NCBI RefSeq assembly: GCF_012922555.1
Contig: NZ_WIPK01000008.1
Coordinates: forward strand, 55,026 to 119,025
Direction: 5' to 3'
DNA length: 64,000 nt
Origin: Paraclostridium dentum
GTDB lineage: Bacteria; Bacillota; Clostridia; Peptostreptococcales; Peptostreptococcaceae
The stretch's first letter is position 1; each line of letters opens with the position of its first letter. The notes beneath the pieces are model-generated. The model made no database searches. It saw nothing but the letters and a program-made list of their open reading frames with translations, and was not told the origin of the DNA. Below, piece after piece: positions 18,907 through 27,553 of the stretch. Both the position numbers and the translations under genes were made by a program.

Positions 18907-19578
18907 ATGAAACAATATATAGTTATAGGTTGTGGAAGATTTGGATCGTCAGTAGCAACTACAATGCATTTACTAGGACATCAAGTAATGGCAATAGATA
19001 AAAGTGATGATGCAGTACAAGCTATATCTGAAAAAGTTACACATGCAGCGATTGTAGATGTTACGGATGAACAAGCACTAAGAGCCTTAGGTATGGGAAA
19101 TTTTGATGTAGCAATAATTGCGATAGGTTCAGATATAAGAGCTTCTATAATGGCTACGTTAATAGCTAAGGAAATGGGTGTAGAGCAAATTGTATGTAAG
19201 GCAAAAGATGAACTACAAGCTAAAGTTTTATATAAAATAGGTGCTGATAGAGTTGTATTCCCTGAAAGAGATATGGGAGTTAGAGTAGCACACAATTTAG
19301 TTTCAAATAATATATTAGACCATATAGAGTTAGATCCAGACTATTCTATAGTTGAAATTGTTACACCAAGAGAATGGGAAGGTAAGACATTAATAGAATT
19401 AGATTTAAGAGCTAAATATGAAATAACAGTATTAGCTATAAAGTGTGATAAAACTATAAATGTTACACCATCTCCAGAAGAAAAATTAAATGCAGGAAGT
19501 ATATTAGTTGTTATAGGCCAAAACAGTAAAATAAGTACAATAACAGCAGATAGTGACTTTTCATTTAGGAGAAAATAA
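18907..19578 (+). CDS. ktrA: Potassium transporter regulatory subunit (RCK)
   Basis: 223 residues. The RCK_N Rossmann domain starts with IGCGRFGSSVA, the nucleotide-binding GxGxxG, and continues with VDVTDEQALRALG. A RCK_C domain spans about residues 140-220. KtrA octamers bind ATP/ADP, and in several Firmicutes c-di-AMP through RCK_C, to gate KtrB. It is paired with ktrB at 17510. Confidence 0.93.
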   Translation: MKQYIVIGCGRFGSSVATTMHLLGHQVMAIDKSDDAVQAISEKVTHAAIVDVTDEQALRALGMGNFDVAIIAIGSDIRASIMATLIAKEMGVEQIVCKAKDELQAKVLYKIGADRVVFPERDMGVRVAHNLVSNNILDHIELDPDYSIVEIVTPREWEGKTLIELDLRAKYEITVLAIKCDKTINVTPSPEEKLNAGSILVVIGQNSKISTITADSDFSFRRK

Positions 19579-19581
19579 AAA

Positions 19582-20379
19582 ATGATAGTATCGATAAGTA
19601 GTAAGGATAATGAAAAAGTTAAATTAACTAAATCTCTTTTAAAAAGCAAAAATAGATTAAAAGAGTCTAAATTTTTAATAGAAGGATTTAGAATTTTAAC
19701 TCAAGCTATAGATTGTAGTGCAGATTTACAATATGTATTTATAAATGAAAATTTTGAGACTAAAGAAGAACATATTGAATTCTTAAAAGTTTTAGAAAGT
19801 AAAAATATAAAAGTATACAAAACTACAAATAAGATATTTAATGAGTTTATAGATACAGAAAGCACTCAAGGTATAGTTGGAGTTGTTGGTATACAAAAAA
19901 ATAATATTCAAGATATTTTAGATGAAAATTGCAGATTTGTATTAATTTTAGATAGAATACAAGACCCAGGGAATATGGGGACTATAATAAGAACAGCAGA
20001 TGCAGCAGGTGTAGATGCTATAATAAACTTAAAAGGTTGTGTAGATATATATAATAGTAAAGTTACGAGATCTACAATGGGGTCAATATTTGATATGAAA
20101 ATAATAAATATGACTCAGGAGGAAGCATTAAAAGAACTAAAAGATAGGAAATTTGATATTGTATCAAGTTATTTAAATACAAATAACTTTTATGATGGAG
20201 TAGAATATAACTATAAAACAGCTCTTGTTATAGGTAATGAAGCTAATGGTGTTAATGATGAACTTATAGAAGAATCAGATATACTAGTCAAAATACCTAT
20301 ATACGGAAAAGCTGAATCTTTAAATGCAGCTATAAGCTCAGCTATACTTATGTATGAAATCAAAAAATATATGATATAA
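19582..20379 (+). CDS. SpoU/TrmH-family RNA 2'-O-methyltransferase
   Basis: 265 residues. The N-terminal substrate-binding domain (about 1-95) begins with SKDNEKVKLTKSLL and KFLIEGFRI. It is followed by a SPOUT domain with motif 1 LDRIQDPGNMGTIIRTA, motif 2 LVIGNEANGV and motif 3 PIYGKAESLNAAISSAI. Substrate is probably 23S rRNA (RlmB/TsnR-like), but the base cannot be told from sequence. The same gene (ysgA) stands before pheST in Bacillus subtilis. It begins 3 bases after ktrA stops. Confidence 0.88.
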   Translation: MIVSISSKDNEKVKLTKSLLKSKNRLKESKFLIEGFRILTQAIDCSADLQYVFINENFETKEEHIEFLKVLESKNIKVYKTTNKIFNEFIDTESTQGIVGVVGIQKNNIQDILDENCRFVLILDRIQDPGNMGTIIRTADAAGVDAIINLKGCVDIYNSKVTRSTMGSIFDMKIINMTQEEALKELKDRKFDIVSSYLNTNNFYDGVEYNYKTALVIGNEANGVNDELIEESDILVKIPIYGKAESLNAAISSAILMYEIKKYMI

Positions 20380-20389
20380 TAGAGTTGTA

Positions 20390-20418
20390 TTGAAAATTCA
20401 CACTATATATGATATAAT
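20390..20418 (+). promoter_or_regulatory. Promoter of the pheST leader
   Basis: TTGAAA (20390-20395), a 17-bp spacer and TATAAT (20413-20418). Confidence 0.87.
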
Positions 20419-20427
20419 TTACAATCA

Positions 20428-20693
20428 AAGTTTAATATTTAAAATACTATGAAAGAGAAAAGTATTTTAATAGTCCTTAGCTCAGAGATAAGTACCTAGG
20501 CTGAAAGTACTTTCTAAGTTATTAAAAGAAGTTCCCTCTGGAGTATCATGGCTGAAATTTAAGTAGGTTATGACGTTAAAAACACGTTACGTTTTTCGAG
20601 TGGTTTGAATTATTTTTAATAAATCAAGCTACTAGGGTGGTACCGCGAAACAATAGCCTTTCGTCCCTAGATAGGGATGAAGGGCTTTTTTTG
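20428..20693 (+). promoter_or_regulatory. T-box leader controlling pheST (phenylalanine)
   Basis: The T-box sequence AGGGTGGTACCGCG is at 20634-20647. The terminator hairpin (about 20654-20667/20672-20685) ends in seven T. Stem I has an AGAG element, and the specifier TTC (Phe) at 20532-20534 precedes CCTCTGGAG. Uncharged tRNA-Phe should cause read-through into pheST. Confidence 0.95.
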
Positions 20694-20726
20694 ATGTATA
20701 AAAATTAAAGTGAAAGGGTGAATATA

Positions 20727-21746
20727 GTGCAAGAAAAACTACTTAATTTACAACAAGCAGCATTAAGTGAAATAAAAGACATGCAAGATATAGAGCAAAT
20801 AGAGTCTTTAAGAGTTAAGTACTTAGGAAAAAAAGGTGAAATAACATCTATATTAAAAGAAATGGGTAAATTATCAGCTGAAGAAAGACCTGTAATAGGA
20901 AAGGTTGCTAACGAAGTTAGAGAAGCGATAGATACTGCTATAAGTACTAAAAAAGATGAATTAAAAAATATTGAAAAGCAAAGAAAATTAGCTGAAGAAG
21001 TTTTAGATGTAACTATGCCAGCTAAAGAATTTAAAGTAGGTAAAAAACATCCTATATCTCAAATTATAGATGAAGTAAATGAAATATTTATAGGAATGGG
21101 ATTCTCGATAGCAGAAGGACCAGAAGTTGAAACAGTTGAAAATAACTTTGATGCATTAAATGCACCAAAAGACCATCCATCTAGAGATATGAGTGATACA
21201 TTCTATATAAATGATGAATTATTACTTAGAACTCAAACATCTCCAGTTCAAGTGAGAACAATGAAAAATGAAGAGTTACCAATAAAAATAATATCTCCAG
21301 GTAGATGTTTTAGATTTGATGCTCCAGATGCAACACATTCACCAATGTTCCATCAAATAGAAGGGCTTGTAGTTGGAAAAGATGTTACTATGGCTCAATT
21401 AAAAGGAACATTAGATATGTTTGTTAAGAAGTTATTTGGAGAACATACTAAAACTAAATTTAGACCACACAACTTCCCATTTACAGAGCCAAGTGCAGAA
21501 GTAGATGTTACTTGCTTTAAGTGCCAAGGCGCAGGATGTCAGATGTGTAAAGGTGAAGGTTGGATAGAAATATTAGGAGCTGGTATGGTACATCCAAATG
21601 TATTAAGAAATTGTGGAATAGACCCTGAAGTTTATAGTGGATTTGCTTTTGGTATGGGTCTTGATAGAATAACAATGCTTAAGTATGAAATAGATGACAT
21701 AAGACTATTATTCGAAAATGATATGAGATTTTTAAATCAATTTTAA
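20727..21746 (+). CDS. pheS: Phenylalanyl-tRNA synthetase alpha subunit
   Basis: 339 residues, normal length. An N-terminal coiled coil (about 1-90) is followed by the class II core with [24 protein letters not shown] and [10 protein letters not shown] (motif 3). [13 protein letters not shown] cysteine cluster common in Firmicutes PheS lies near residue 265. GTG 20727 is preferred over GTG 20718 because AAAGGG lies at the right distance and the start QEKLLNLQQ matches the family. It forms an alpha2-beta2 enzyme with PheT. Confidence 0.97.
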   Translation: MQEKLLNLQQAALSEIKDMQDIEQIESLRVKYLGKKGEITSILKEMGKLSAEERPVIGKVANEVREAIDTAISTKKDELKNIEKQRKLAEEVLDVTMPAKEFKVGKKHPISQIIDEVNEIFIGMGFSIAEGPEVETVENNFDALNAPKDHPSRDMSDTFYINDELLLRTQTSPVQVRTMKNEELPIKIISPGRCFRFDAPDATHSPMFHQIEGLVVGKDVTMAQLKGTLDMFVKKLFGEHTKTKFRPHNFPFTEPSAEVDVTCFKCQGAGCQMCKGEGWIEILGAGMVHPNVLRNCGIDPEVYSGFAFGMGLDRITMLKYEIDDIRLLFENDMRFLNQF

Positions 21747-21761
21747 TTAGGAGGATTTGAT

Positions 21762-24152
21762 ATGTTAGTACCTTTAAAATGGCTTAGAGACTACGTTGAT
21801 ATAGATAGAGAAACTCAAGAATTCGCTGATATGATGACTATGACTGGTTCAAAGGTTGAAAAAGTAGAGTTCTTCGGAAAAGAAACTAATGGAGTTGAAG
21901 TATGTAAAATACTTGAAATAGAACAACATCCAGATGCAGATAGATTAAAGGTTACAAAAGTTGAAGTGGCTGATGGTCAAATACTTCAAATAGTAACTAA
22001 TGCTACAAATATAAATGTTGGAGATTATGTTCCAGTTGCAAGAATAGGAGCTGTTCTACCAGGTGATTTTAAAATAAAAAAAGGTAAATTAAGAGGAGTT
22101 CTTTCAGAGGGAATGTTCTGTGGAGCAGAAGAATTAACTATACCTTCTCAATATGTAGAAGAACACAAAAAAGATGGAATATATATATTAGACCACCAAG
22201 ATTCATTTGAACTAGGTATGGACGTAAGAGAAGCATTAGGAATAAATGATGCTTTAATAGAATTTGAAATAACATCAAATAGACCTGACTGTAGATCAAT
22301 AATAGGAATAGCTAGAGAGGCTGCAGTAACTTTAGGGAAAGAATTAAAATACCCACAAATAACTGTAAATGGATCTGATGAAGAAATGAAGTTTGAAATA
22401 GATGTTCAAACAGAACTATGTAAAAGATACTGTGGTAAGGTTATTAAAGATGTTAAAGTAGGGCCTTCTCCATATTGGATGCAAAGAAGACTTATAGAGG
22501 CAGGTATGAGACCTATAAATAATATAGTAGATATAACTAATTATGTTATGTTAGAACTTGGTCAACCACTTCATGCATTTGACTTAGAAGATATAAAATA
22601 TAATAAGATGATAGTAAAACTTGCACAAGAAGGTGAGAAATTTACTACATTAGATGGTGCCCAAAGAACATTAACATCAGATATGTTAGTTATAGGAAAC
22701 CAAGATAAGACTTTAGATTTAGCTGGTATCATGGGAGGAGAAAACTCTGAAGTAAAAGATAACACTACATCTATATTCCTTGAAGGAGCAAGTTTTGCAA
22801 AGGAAAATATAAGAGCAACATCTAAAAAATTAGGATTAAGAACAGAAGCTTCATCAAGATTTGAAAAAGGAATAGATGTAAATCTAACAGAAGCCGCTGT
22901 AAATAGAGCTTGTCAATTAATAGAAGAATTAGGTTGTGGTACAGTTCTTAATGGTATGCTTGATTATTACCCTAAAAAGGAAGAAGTACAAAAAATAACT
23001 GCTAATCCAGAAAGAATAAATAAACTATTAGGTGTTAATGTACCTATGGATCAATTTATAAATATACTTGAAAGATTAGAGTTTAAGTGTAATTTAATTT
23101 CATCTGATAAGTTAGAATTAGAAGTACCAAGTTTTAGATTAGATATATGTGAAGATGCTGATATATTAGAAGAGGTTGCTAGAATATATGGATATGAAAA
23201 TATACCATCTGCAACTTTAGAAGGTAATGCTACAGCAGGAGTAAAAACAAATAAACAAAAATTTATGGATAATGTAAAATCTAATTCTATAGCTGTTGGA
23301 TTAAATGAAATTTTAACATATTCATTTGTAAGTCCAAGAGGAGTAGATAAGCTAAACTTAGCTGAAGATGATGAGAGAAGAGAATTTGTTAAAATTATAA
23401 ATCCTTTAGGTGAAGAAACTTCTGTTATGAGAACTACTTTAATACCTAACATGTTAGATGTAATATCAACAAACTTATCTCATAAAGTTGAAGAAGTTTA
23501 TGCTTTTGAATGTGGAAATACATTTAGACCACAAGAAGGATTACCTGTAGAAACGAAGAAATTATCTATAGGAATGTACGGAAAAGAAGTAGATTTCTTC
23601 TCTATAAAAGGTGCAGTAGAAACTATATTAACAAATGTTGGATTTGATGGATACGAAGTTGAACCAGAAACTAAAAATTTAACATTCCACCCTGGAAGAT
23701 GTGCTAAATTAGTGTATAATAATATATGTATAGGGACATTCGGAGAGCTACATCCAGATGTACTAGAAAACTATGATTTAAATCAAAGAGTATATGTTGC
23801 AGAGATAGATATTGACTTAGTATTTGAGAACTTAAATAATTCTAAAGTTTATAATCCATTACCTAAATATCCAGCAACTACTAGAGATATAGCTTTATTA
23901 GTTAAGGATGAAGTGTTTGTAAAACAAATAGAAGATATAATAAAAGCTAATGGATCAGATATATTAGAAAGCTATCAATTATTTGATGTTTACAAGGGAG
24001 CTCAAATAGAAGAAGGGCACAAATCTATAGCATACTCAATAACTTACAGAAGTAAAGATAAGACTTTAACTGATGAAGACGTAGCAAAAGTTCATGATAA
24101 GATAGTAAGTGAGCTAAGTGAAAAACTAAATGCGAATTTAAGATCAAATTAA
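21762..24152 (+). CDS. pheT: Phenylalanyl-tRNA synthetase beta subunit
   Basis: 796 residues, full length. Domain order: tRNA-binding OB-fold (about 40-150, EQHPDADRLKVTKVEV), B3/B4 editing domain with ITSNRPDCRS, B5 domain, catalytic-like core, and C-terminal ferredoxin-like anticodon domain (FDVYKGAQI near the end). Ribosome site TAGGAGG lies in the 15-base gap after pheS. Confidence 0.97.
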   Translation: MLVPLKWLRDYVDIDRETQEFADMMTMTGSKVEKVEFFGKETNGVEVCKILEIEQHPDADRLKVTKVEVADGQILQIVTNATNINVGDYVPVARIGAVLPGDFKIKKGKLRGVLSEGMFCGAEELTIPSQYVEEHKKDGIYILDHQDSFELGMDVREALGINDALIEFEITSNRPDCRSIIGIAREAAVTLGKELKYPQITVNGSDEEMKFEIDVQTELCKRYCGKVIKDVKVGPSPYWMQRRLIEAGMRPINNIVDITNYVMLELGQPLHAFDLEDIKYNKMIVKLAQEGEKFTTLDGAQRTLTSDMLVIGNQDKTLDLAGIMGGENSEVKDNTTSIFLEGASFAKENIRATSKKLGLRTEASSRFEKGIDVNLTEAAVNRACQLIEELGCGTVLNGMLDYYPKKEEVQKITANPERINKLLGVNVPMDQFINILERLEFKCNLISSDKLELEVPSFRLDICEDADILEEVARIYGYENIPSATLEGNATAGVKTNKQKFMDNVKSNSIAVGLNEILTYSFVSPRGVDKLNLAEDDERREFVKIINPLGEETSVMRTTLIPNMLDVISTNLSHKVEEVYAFECGNTFRPQEGLPVETKKLSIGMYGKEVDFFSIKGAVETILTNVGFDGYEVEPETKNLTFHPGRCAKLVYNNICIGTFGELHPDVLENYDLNQRVYVAEIDIDLVFENLNNSKVYNPLPKYPATTRDIALLVKDEVFVKQIEDIIKANGSDILESYQLFDVYKGAQIEEGHKSIAYSITYRSKDKTLTDEDVAKVHDKIVSELSEKLNANLRSN

Positions 24153-24180
24153 TTAAGAAACAAATGTAGGGGGGGTTAGG

Positions 24181-24759
24181 ATGAACAAAGTTACAGTAAA
24201 GATACATGGATCTGAATATCCTATGGTATCTGAAAAATCTAAAGATTATATGATAAAAATAGCTCATTATGTTGATGAAGAAATGAGCAGAATAGCAGAA
24301 GCTAATTCAATGCTTAGTACATCTCAAGTAGCTATATTATCAGCATTAACGATTACTGATTTGCTATTTGAATGTTCAGAAGAAAATGATAAGTTAACTA
24401 AAGAGAATAAAGAATTAGTTAAAAAAGCAGAAAAACCTAACCAAGAAGTTCAACTAGAGATGAAAAAAATAAAGTTAGAACTTAATAATAAAGTTGAAGA
24501 GCTTGGTAAAAAACAAGATGAAATAGATTCTCTAAATGAAGAACTAAAAAATAAAGTTAATGTATTAGAGGGAATGAATCCTCTTAAAGAAGAAATTGAA
24601 GAACTTAAAAAGAACTTAGATGAAGCTAATGAGAAAACTGAAATAGCTGAAAAGTTAGCTTCAGATTTCCAAAACAAATTATATGATTTACAGTTGAAAA
24701 ACATAGAGTTAGAACAAGAGCTAAATTATATAAAAGCATCTGGAAAACTTTTAAAATAA
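24181..24759 (+). CDS. zapA: Cell division protein ZapA with extended coiled coil
   Basis: 192 residues. The first 95 are the ZapA domain (VTVKIHGSEYPMVSE, then SQVAILSALTITDLLFE), which binds and cross-links FtsZ filaments. The rest is a long, highly charged coiled coil (Glu/Lys/Leu heptads), common in clostridial ZapA and absent from the roughly 85-105-residue Bacillus and E. coli forms. The ribosome site is unusual: seven G in a row (24169-24175) followed by TTAGG directly before ATG. This stretch matches the candidate small RNA at 36391-36511. A terminator follows. Confidence 0.88.
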   Translation: MNKVTVKIHGSEYPMVSEKSKDYMIKIAHYVDEEMSRIAEANSMLSTSQVAILSALTITDLLFECSEENDKLTKENKELVKKAEKPNQEVQLEMKKIKLELNNKVEELGKKQDEIDSLNEELKNKVNVLEGMNPLKEEIEELKKNLDEANEKTEIAEKLASDFQNKLYDLQLKNIELEQELNYIKASGKLLK

Positions 24760-24773
24760 TAGAATACTTTTAT

Positions 24774-24810
24774 AAACCTTCAGGAAAAATAACCTGAAGG
24801 TTTTAGTTTT
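24774..24810 (+). terminator. Terminator after zapA
   Basis: A perfect 11-bp stem (24774-24784/24793-24803) with an 8-base loop and T-rich tail. Confidence 0.88.
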
Positions 24811-24832
24811 TAATGACAATAAGGAGGTAGTT

Positions 24833-27232
24833 ATGAATACAGAATTACTAGCACCTGTAGGTAGTTTTGATGCGTTAAAAGCAGCTGTACAAAATGGAGC
24901 AAATGCAGTTTATTTAGGTGGAAAAGAATTTAGTGCTAGAGCCTCAGCAAATAACTTTGATAGAGAAGAATTAAAAGAAGCTGTAAAGTATGCGCATATA
25001 AGAAATGTAAAAGTATTTGTAACGGCAAATACGCTTATAAAACAATATGAAATAGATGATTTTCTTAATTATATAAAATATTTATATGATATAGATGTTG
25101 ATGCAGTTATACTTCAAGATATAGGAATGGCTAAACTAATAAAAAGTTTACTACCAGACTTTGAATTACATGCAAGTACACAAATGGTTGCTCACTCTCT
25201 AGAAGATACTTTGTACTTACAAAACATTGGATTCGATAGAGTAGTTTTAGCTAGAGAACTTAATATAGATGAAATTGAACATATATGTAAAAATACTGAT
25301 GTTGATATTGAAATATTTGTACATGGAGCATTATGTGTATGCTACTCAGGTCAGTGCTTAATGAGCAGTATGATAGGGAACAGATCTGGAAATAGAGGTA
25401 GATGTGCTCAACCATGTAGACAGAAGTATGAGTTAATAGATATAAATTCAGGTAAAGTTATAGATACAGAAGGCGATTATTTATTAAGCCCTAGGGATTT
25501 AAATACAATAGAGAAAATAGATAGAGTTATAGAAGCTGGAGTACACTCTTTAAAGATTGAAGGAAGAATGAAACGTCCAGAATATGTAGCAACTGTAATA
25601 AGCAGTTATAGAAAAACTATAGATGCATATTTAGAAAAAAATCAAGTAAATGTATCAGATGAAACTATGAATAATTTATATACTATATTCAATAGAAAGT
25701 TCACAAAAGGATATTTATTAGGAGAGGTTGGAGAAGATGTTATGAACTCAAATCGACCTAATAATGTAGGACTTTATATTGGAAAAGTAATTGATTACAA
25801 TAAAAAAGCTAAACGCTTAAAAATTAAATTAGAGAATACACTTAAAAAAGGTGATGGAATTAACTTAGGTGGAGGAACTATAGGAAGAATTATTAAGCAA
25901 AATAATACAATAAGTGAGATAGGAGAAGCTGGAGAACTTATAGAATTAGATTTTATAGGAGAAGCTAAAAAAGGACAAATAGTATATAAAACATCAGATA
26001 GTGATTTATTAAATACTATTAAGAAATCATTTGAAGAAGATGTTGAAAATATAAAAATTCCTATAGATGCGACTATTGAATTAAAGCTTGGACAACCTCC
26101 AAAACTTAGACTAAAAGATGGATATGAAAATGATATAACTGTTACAAATGAAAAGCTTGTAGAGAAAGCTATGAAGGTTGCTCTAGGTGAGGAAAAAATA
26201 GTATCTCAAATAAAGAAACTAGGAAATACCGCATATGTATTGAGAAATATAGATGTTGATATAGATGAAGACATAAGTTTACCAATAAGTATACTAAATC
26301 AACTTAGAAGAGATGCTATAGATAAATTAAGTAATGAAAGAGTCGTTATAAAAAATAGAAACTTCAAAGATTCTTTTATAAAGTACTCACCAAAAGTTAT
26401 AAAAGAGGATAAGGATATAAAACTAAGAGTTAAAGTTAAGAATATAGAACAATTAAAAACTGTATTATTATATGATATAGATGCGGTATATTATGAAGAC
26501 ATAAACACATTAGAAGAAGCTAAAGAAGCTTGTTACAATGATACAAAGCTTATCTACTCTCCTCCTAGAATTCTTAGAAATAAAGATTATGCTATTTTAA
26601 ATAAGGCTGAAAAAGTACCTGTACAAGCTGGAAATTTAGGTTGTGTAAATTTATATAAGGGAAAAGAGATATATATAGATAGCTACTTAAATTCTTTTAA
26701 TAGTGAAACTATAAATCACTATAAATCAGAAGGAGCAAATACAATTTGTTTATCTCAAGAGTTAAATTTAACAGAGATAAAAGATATGTTAAAGTATACT
26801 GATAGTGAAGTAGAAAGCATAGTTTATGGATATACACCTCTTATGATTAGTGAATACTGTCCAATGGGAGTTTTAGTTAGAAACTGTAAAAAAGATAAAA
26901 GAAGTTCTATTTGCAACAAGAGTTTATATGCACTAAAAGATGCTAAAGATGGGACTTATAGATTATCTCAAGATACTTTCTGTAGAACTAGTATATACAA
27001 TTCTAAACTACTATGTGTATTAGAAGATTTAAGTGAATTAAATAAAGCTGGCATAAATGTATTTAGAATAGATTTAACATTTGAATCAAATGAAGAAATA
27101 AAGTCTATAATTGAAGCTTTTGAAGAGTGTATAGAAAATGATTTTAATATAGGTATGAAATCTAAAAAATTATATAAAGAGCTTGAAAATACTGGATTAA
27201 CATCCGGTCATTACTATAAAGGTGTTGAATAA
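24833..27232 (+). CDS. U32 family protein, RlhA-like (23S rRNA hydroxylation)
   Basis: 799 residues. Residues 1-320 are the U32 domain (ELLAPVGSFDALKAAVQNGA; VFVHGALCVCYSGQC; GRCAQPCRQKY), whose cysteines are likely iron-sulfur ligands. The rest contains the DUF3656-type region (about 370-500) and a C-terminal half with a second cysteine group (EYCPMGVLVRNC). U32/DUF3656 proteins include RlhA, which hydroxylates C2501 of 23S rRNA in E. coli; others are annotated as peptidases or collagenases without strong proof. The rRNA role is the better guess but unproven here. Monocistronic between two terminators. Confidence 0.82.
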   Translation: MNTELLAPVGSFDALKAAVQNGANAVYLGGKEFSARASANNFDREELKEAVKYAHIRNVKVFVTANTLIKQYEIDDFLNYIKYLYDIDVDAVILQDIGMAKLIKSLLPDFELHASTQMVAHSLEDTLYLQNIGFDRVVLARELNIDEIEHICKNTDVDIEIFVHGALCVCYSGQCLMSSMIGNRSGNRGRCAQPCRQKYELIDINSGKVIDTEGDYLLSPRDLNTIEKIDRVIEAGVHSLKIEGRMKRPEYVATVISSYRKTIDAYLEKNQVNVSDETMNNLYTIFNRKFTKGYLLGEVGEDVMNSNRPNNVGLYIGKVIDYNKKAKRLKIKLENTLKKGDGINLGGGTIGRIIKQNNTISEIGEAGELIELDFIGEAKKGQIVYKTSDSDLLNTIKKSFEEDVENIKIPIDATIELKLGQPPKLRLKDGYENDITVTNEKLVEKAMKVALGEEKIVSQIKKLGNTAYVLRNIDVDIDEDISLPISILNQLRRDAIDKLSNERVVIKNRNFKDSFIKYSPKVIKEDKDIKLRVKVKNIEQLKTVLLYDIDAVYYEDINTLEEAKEACYNDTKLIYSPPRILRNKDYAILNKAEKVPVQAGNLGCVNLYKGKEIYIDSYLNSFNSETINHYKSEGANTICLSQELNLTEIKDMLKYTDSEVESIVYGYTPLMISEYCPMGVLVRNCKKDKRSSICNKSLYALKDAKDGTYRLSQDTFCRTSIYNSKLLCVLEDLSELNKAGINVFRIDLTFESNEEIKSIIEAFEECIENDFNIGMKSKKLYKELENTGLTSGHYYKGVE

Positions 27233-27234
27233 TA

Positions 27235-27280
27235 AAAAAGGATAATATGTATACTAATATTACATATTATCCTTTTTTAT
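27235..27280 (+). terminator. Terminator after the U32 gene
   Basis: A perfect 17-bp stem (27235-27251/27261-27277) with a 9-base loop and T-run. Confidence 0.93.
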
Positions 27281-27368
27281 GCAACTAAACACATAAAAAA
27301 TTTTTTGTGTAAAAATATATAAAATGAAGTCACAAAATGTACACAAATATTGAAATTTGGAGAGTTTT

Positions 27369-27397
27369 TTGTTAAATTATGTAAATTAGGGTATAAT
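27369..27397 (+). promoter_or_regulatory. Promoter upstream of mprF
   Basis: TTGTTA (27369-27374), a 17-bp spacer and TATAAT (27392-27397). It leaves an untranslated leader of about 150 bases before mprF, in which I recognise no known RNA motif. The rest of 27281-27553 is AT-rich without genes. Confidence 0.75.
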
Positions 27398-27553
27398 TTA
27401 AAATTGTGTAAGTATATTTTATAAATTTAATTTATGCAACTAGTCAGATAAGTTATAATATAGTGTATTGCTTGTGCGGATTTTGTAAAAAAATATATAA
27501 ATATGTACAAGTTTATTACTGTTGATATACAAACTAAGGGAGGGATTTGATAA

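Noticed and set aside
18406-18915. Reverse-strand open frame of about 170 codons inside ktrB
   Set aside because: Hydrophobic antisense of membrane helices, fully within ktrB, no ribosome site.
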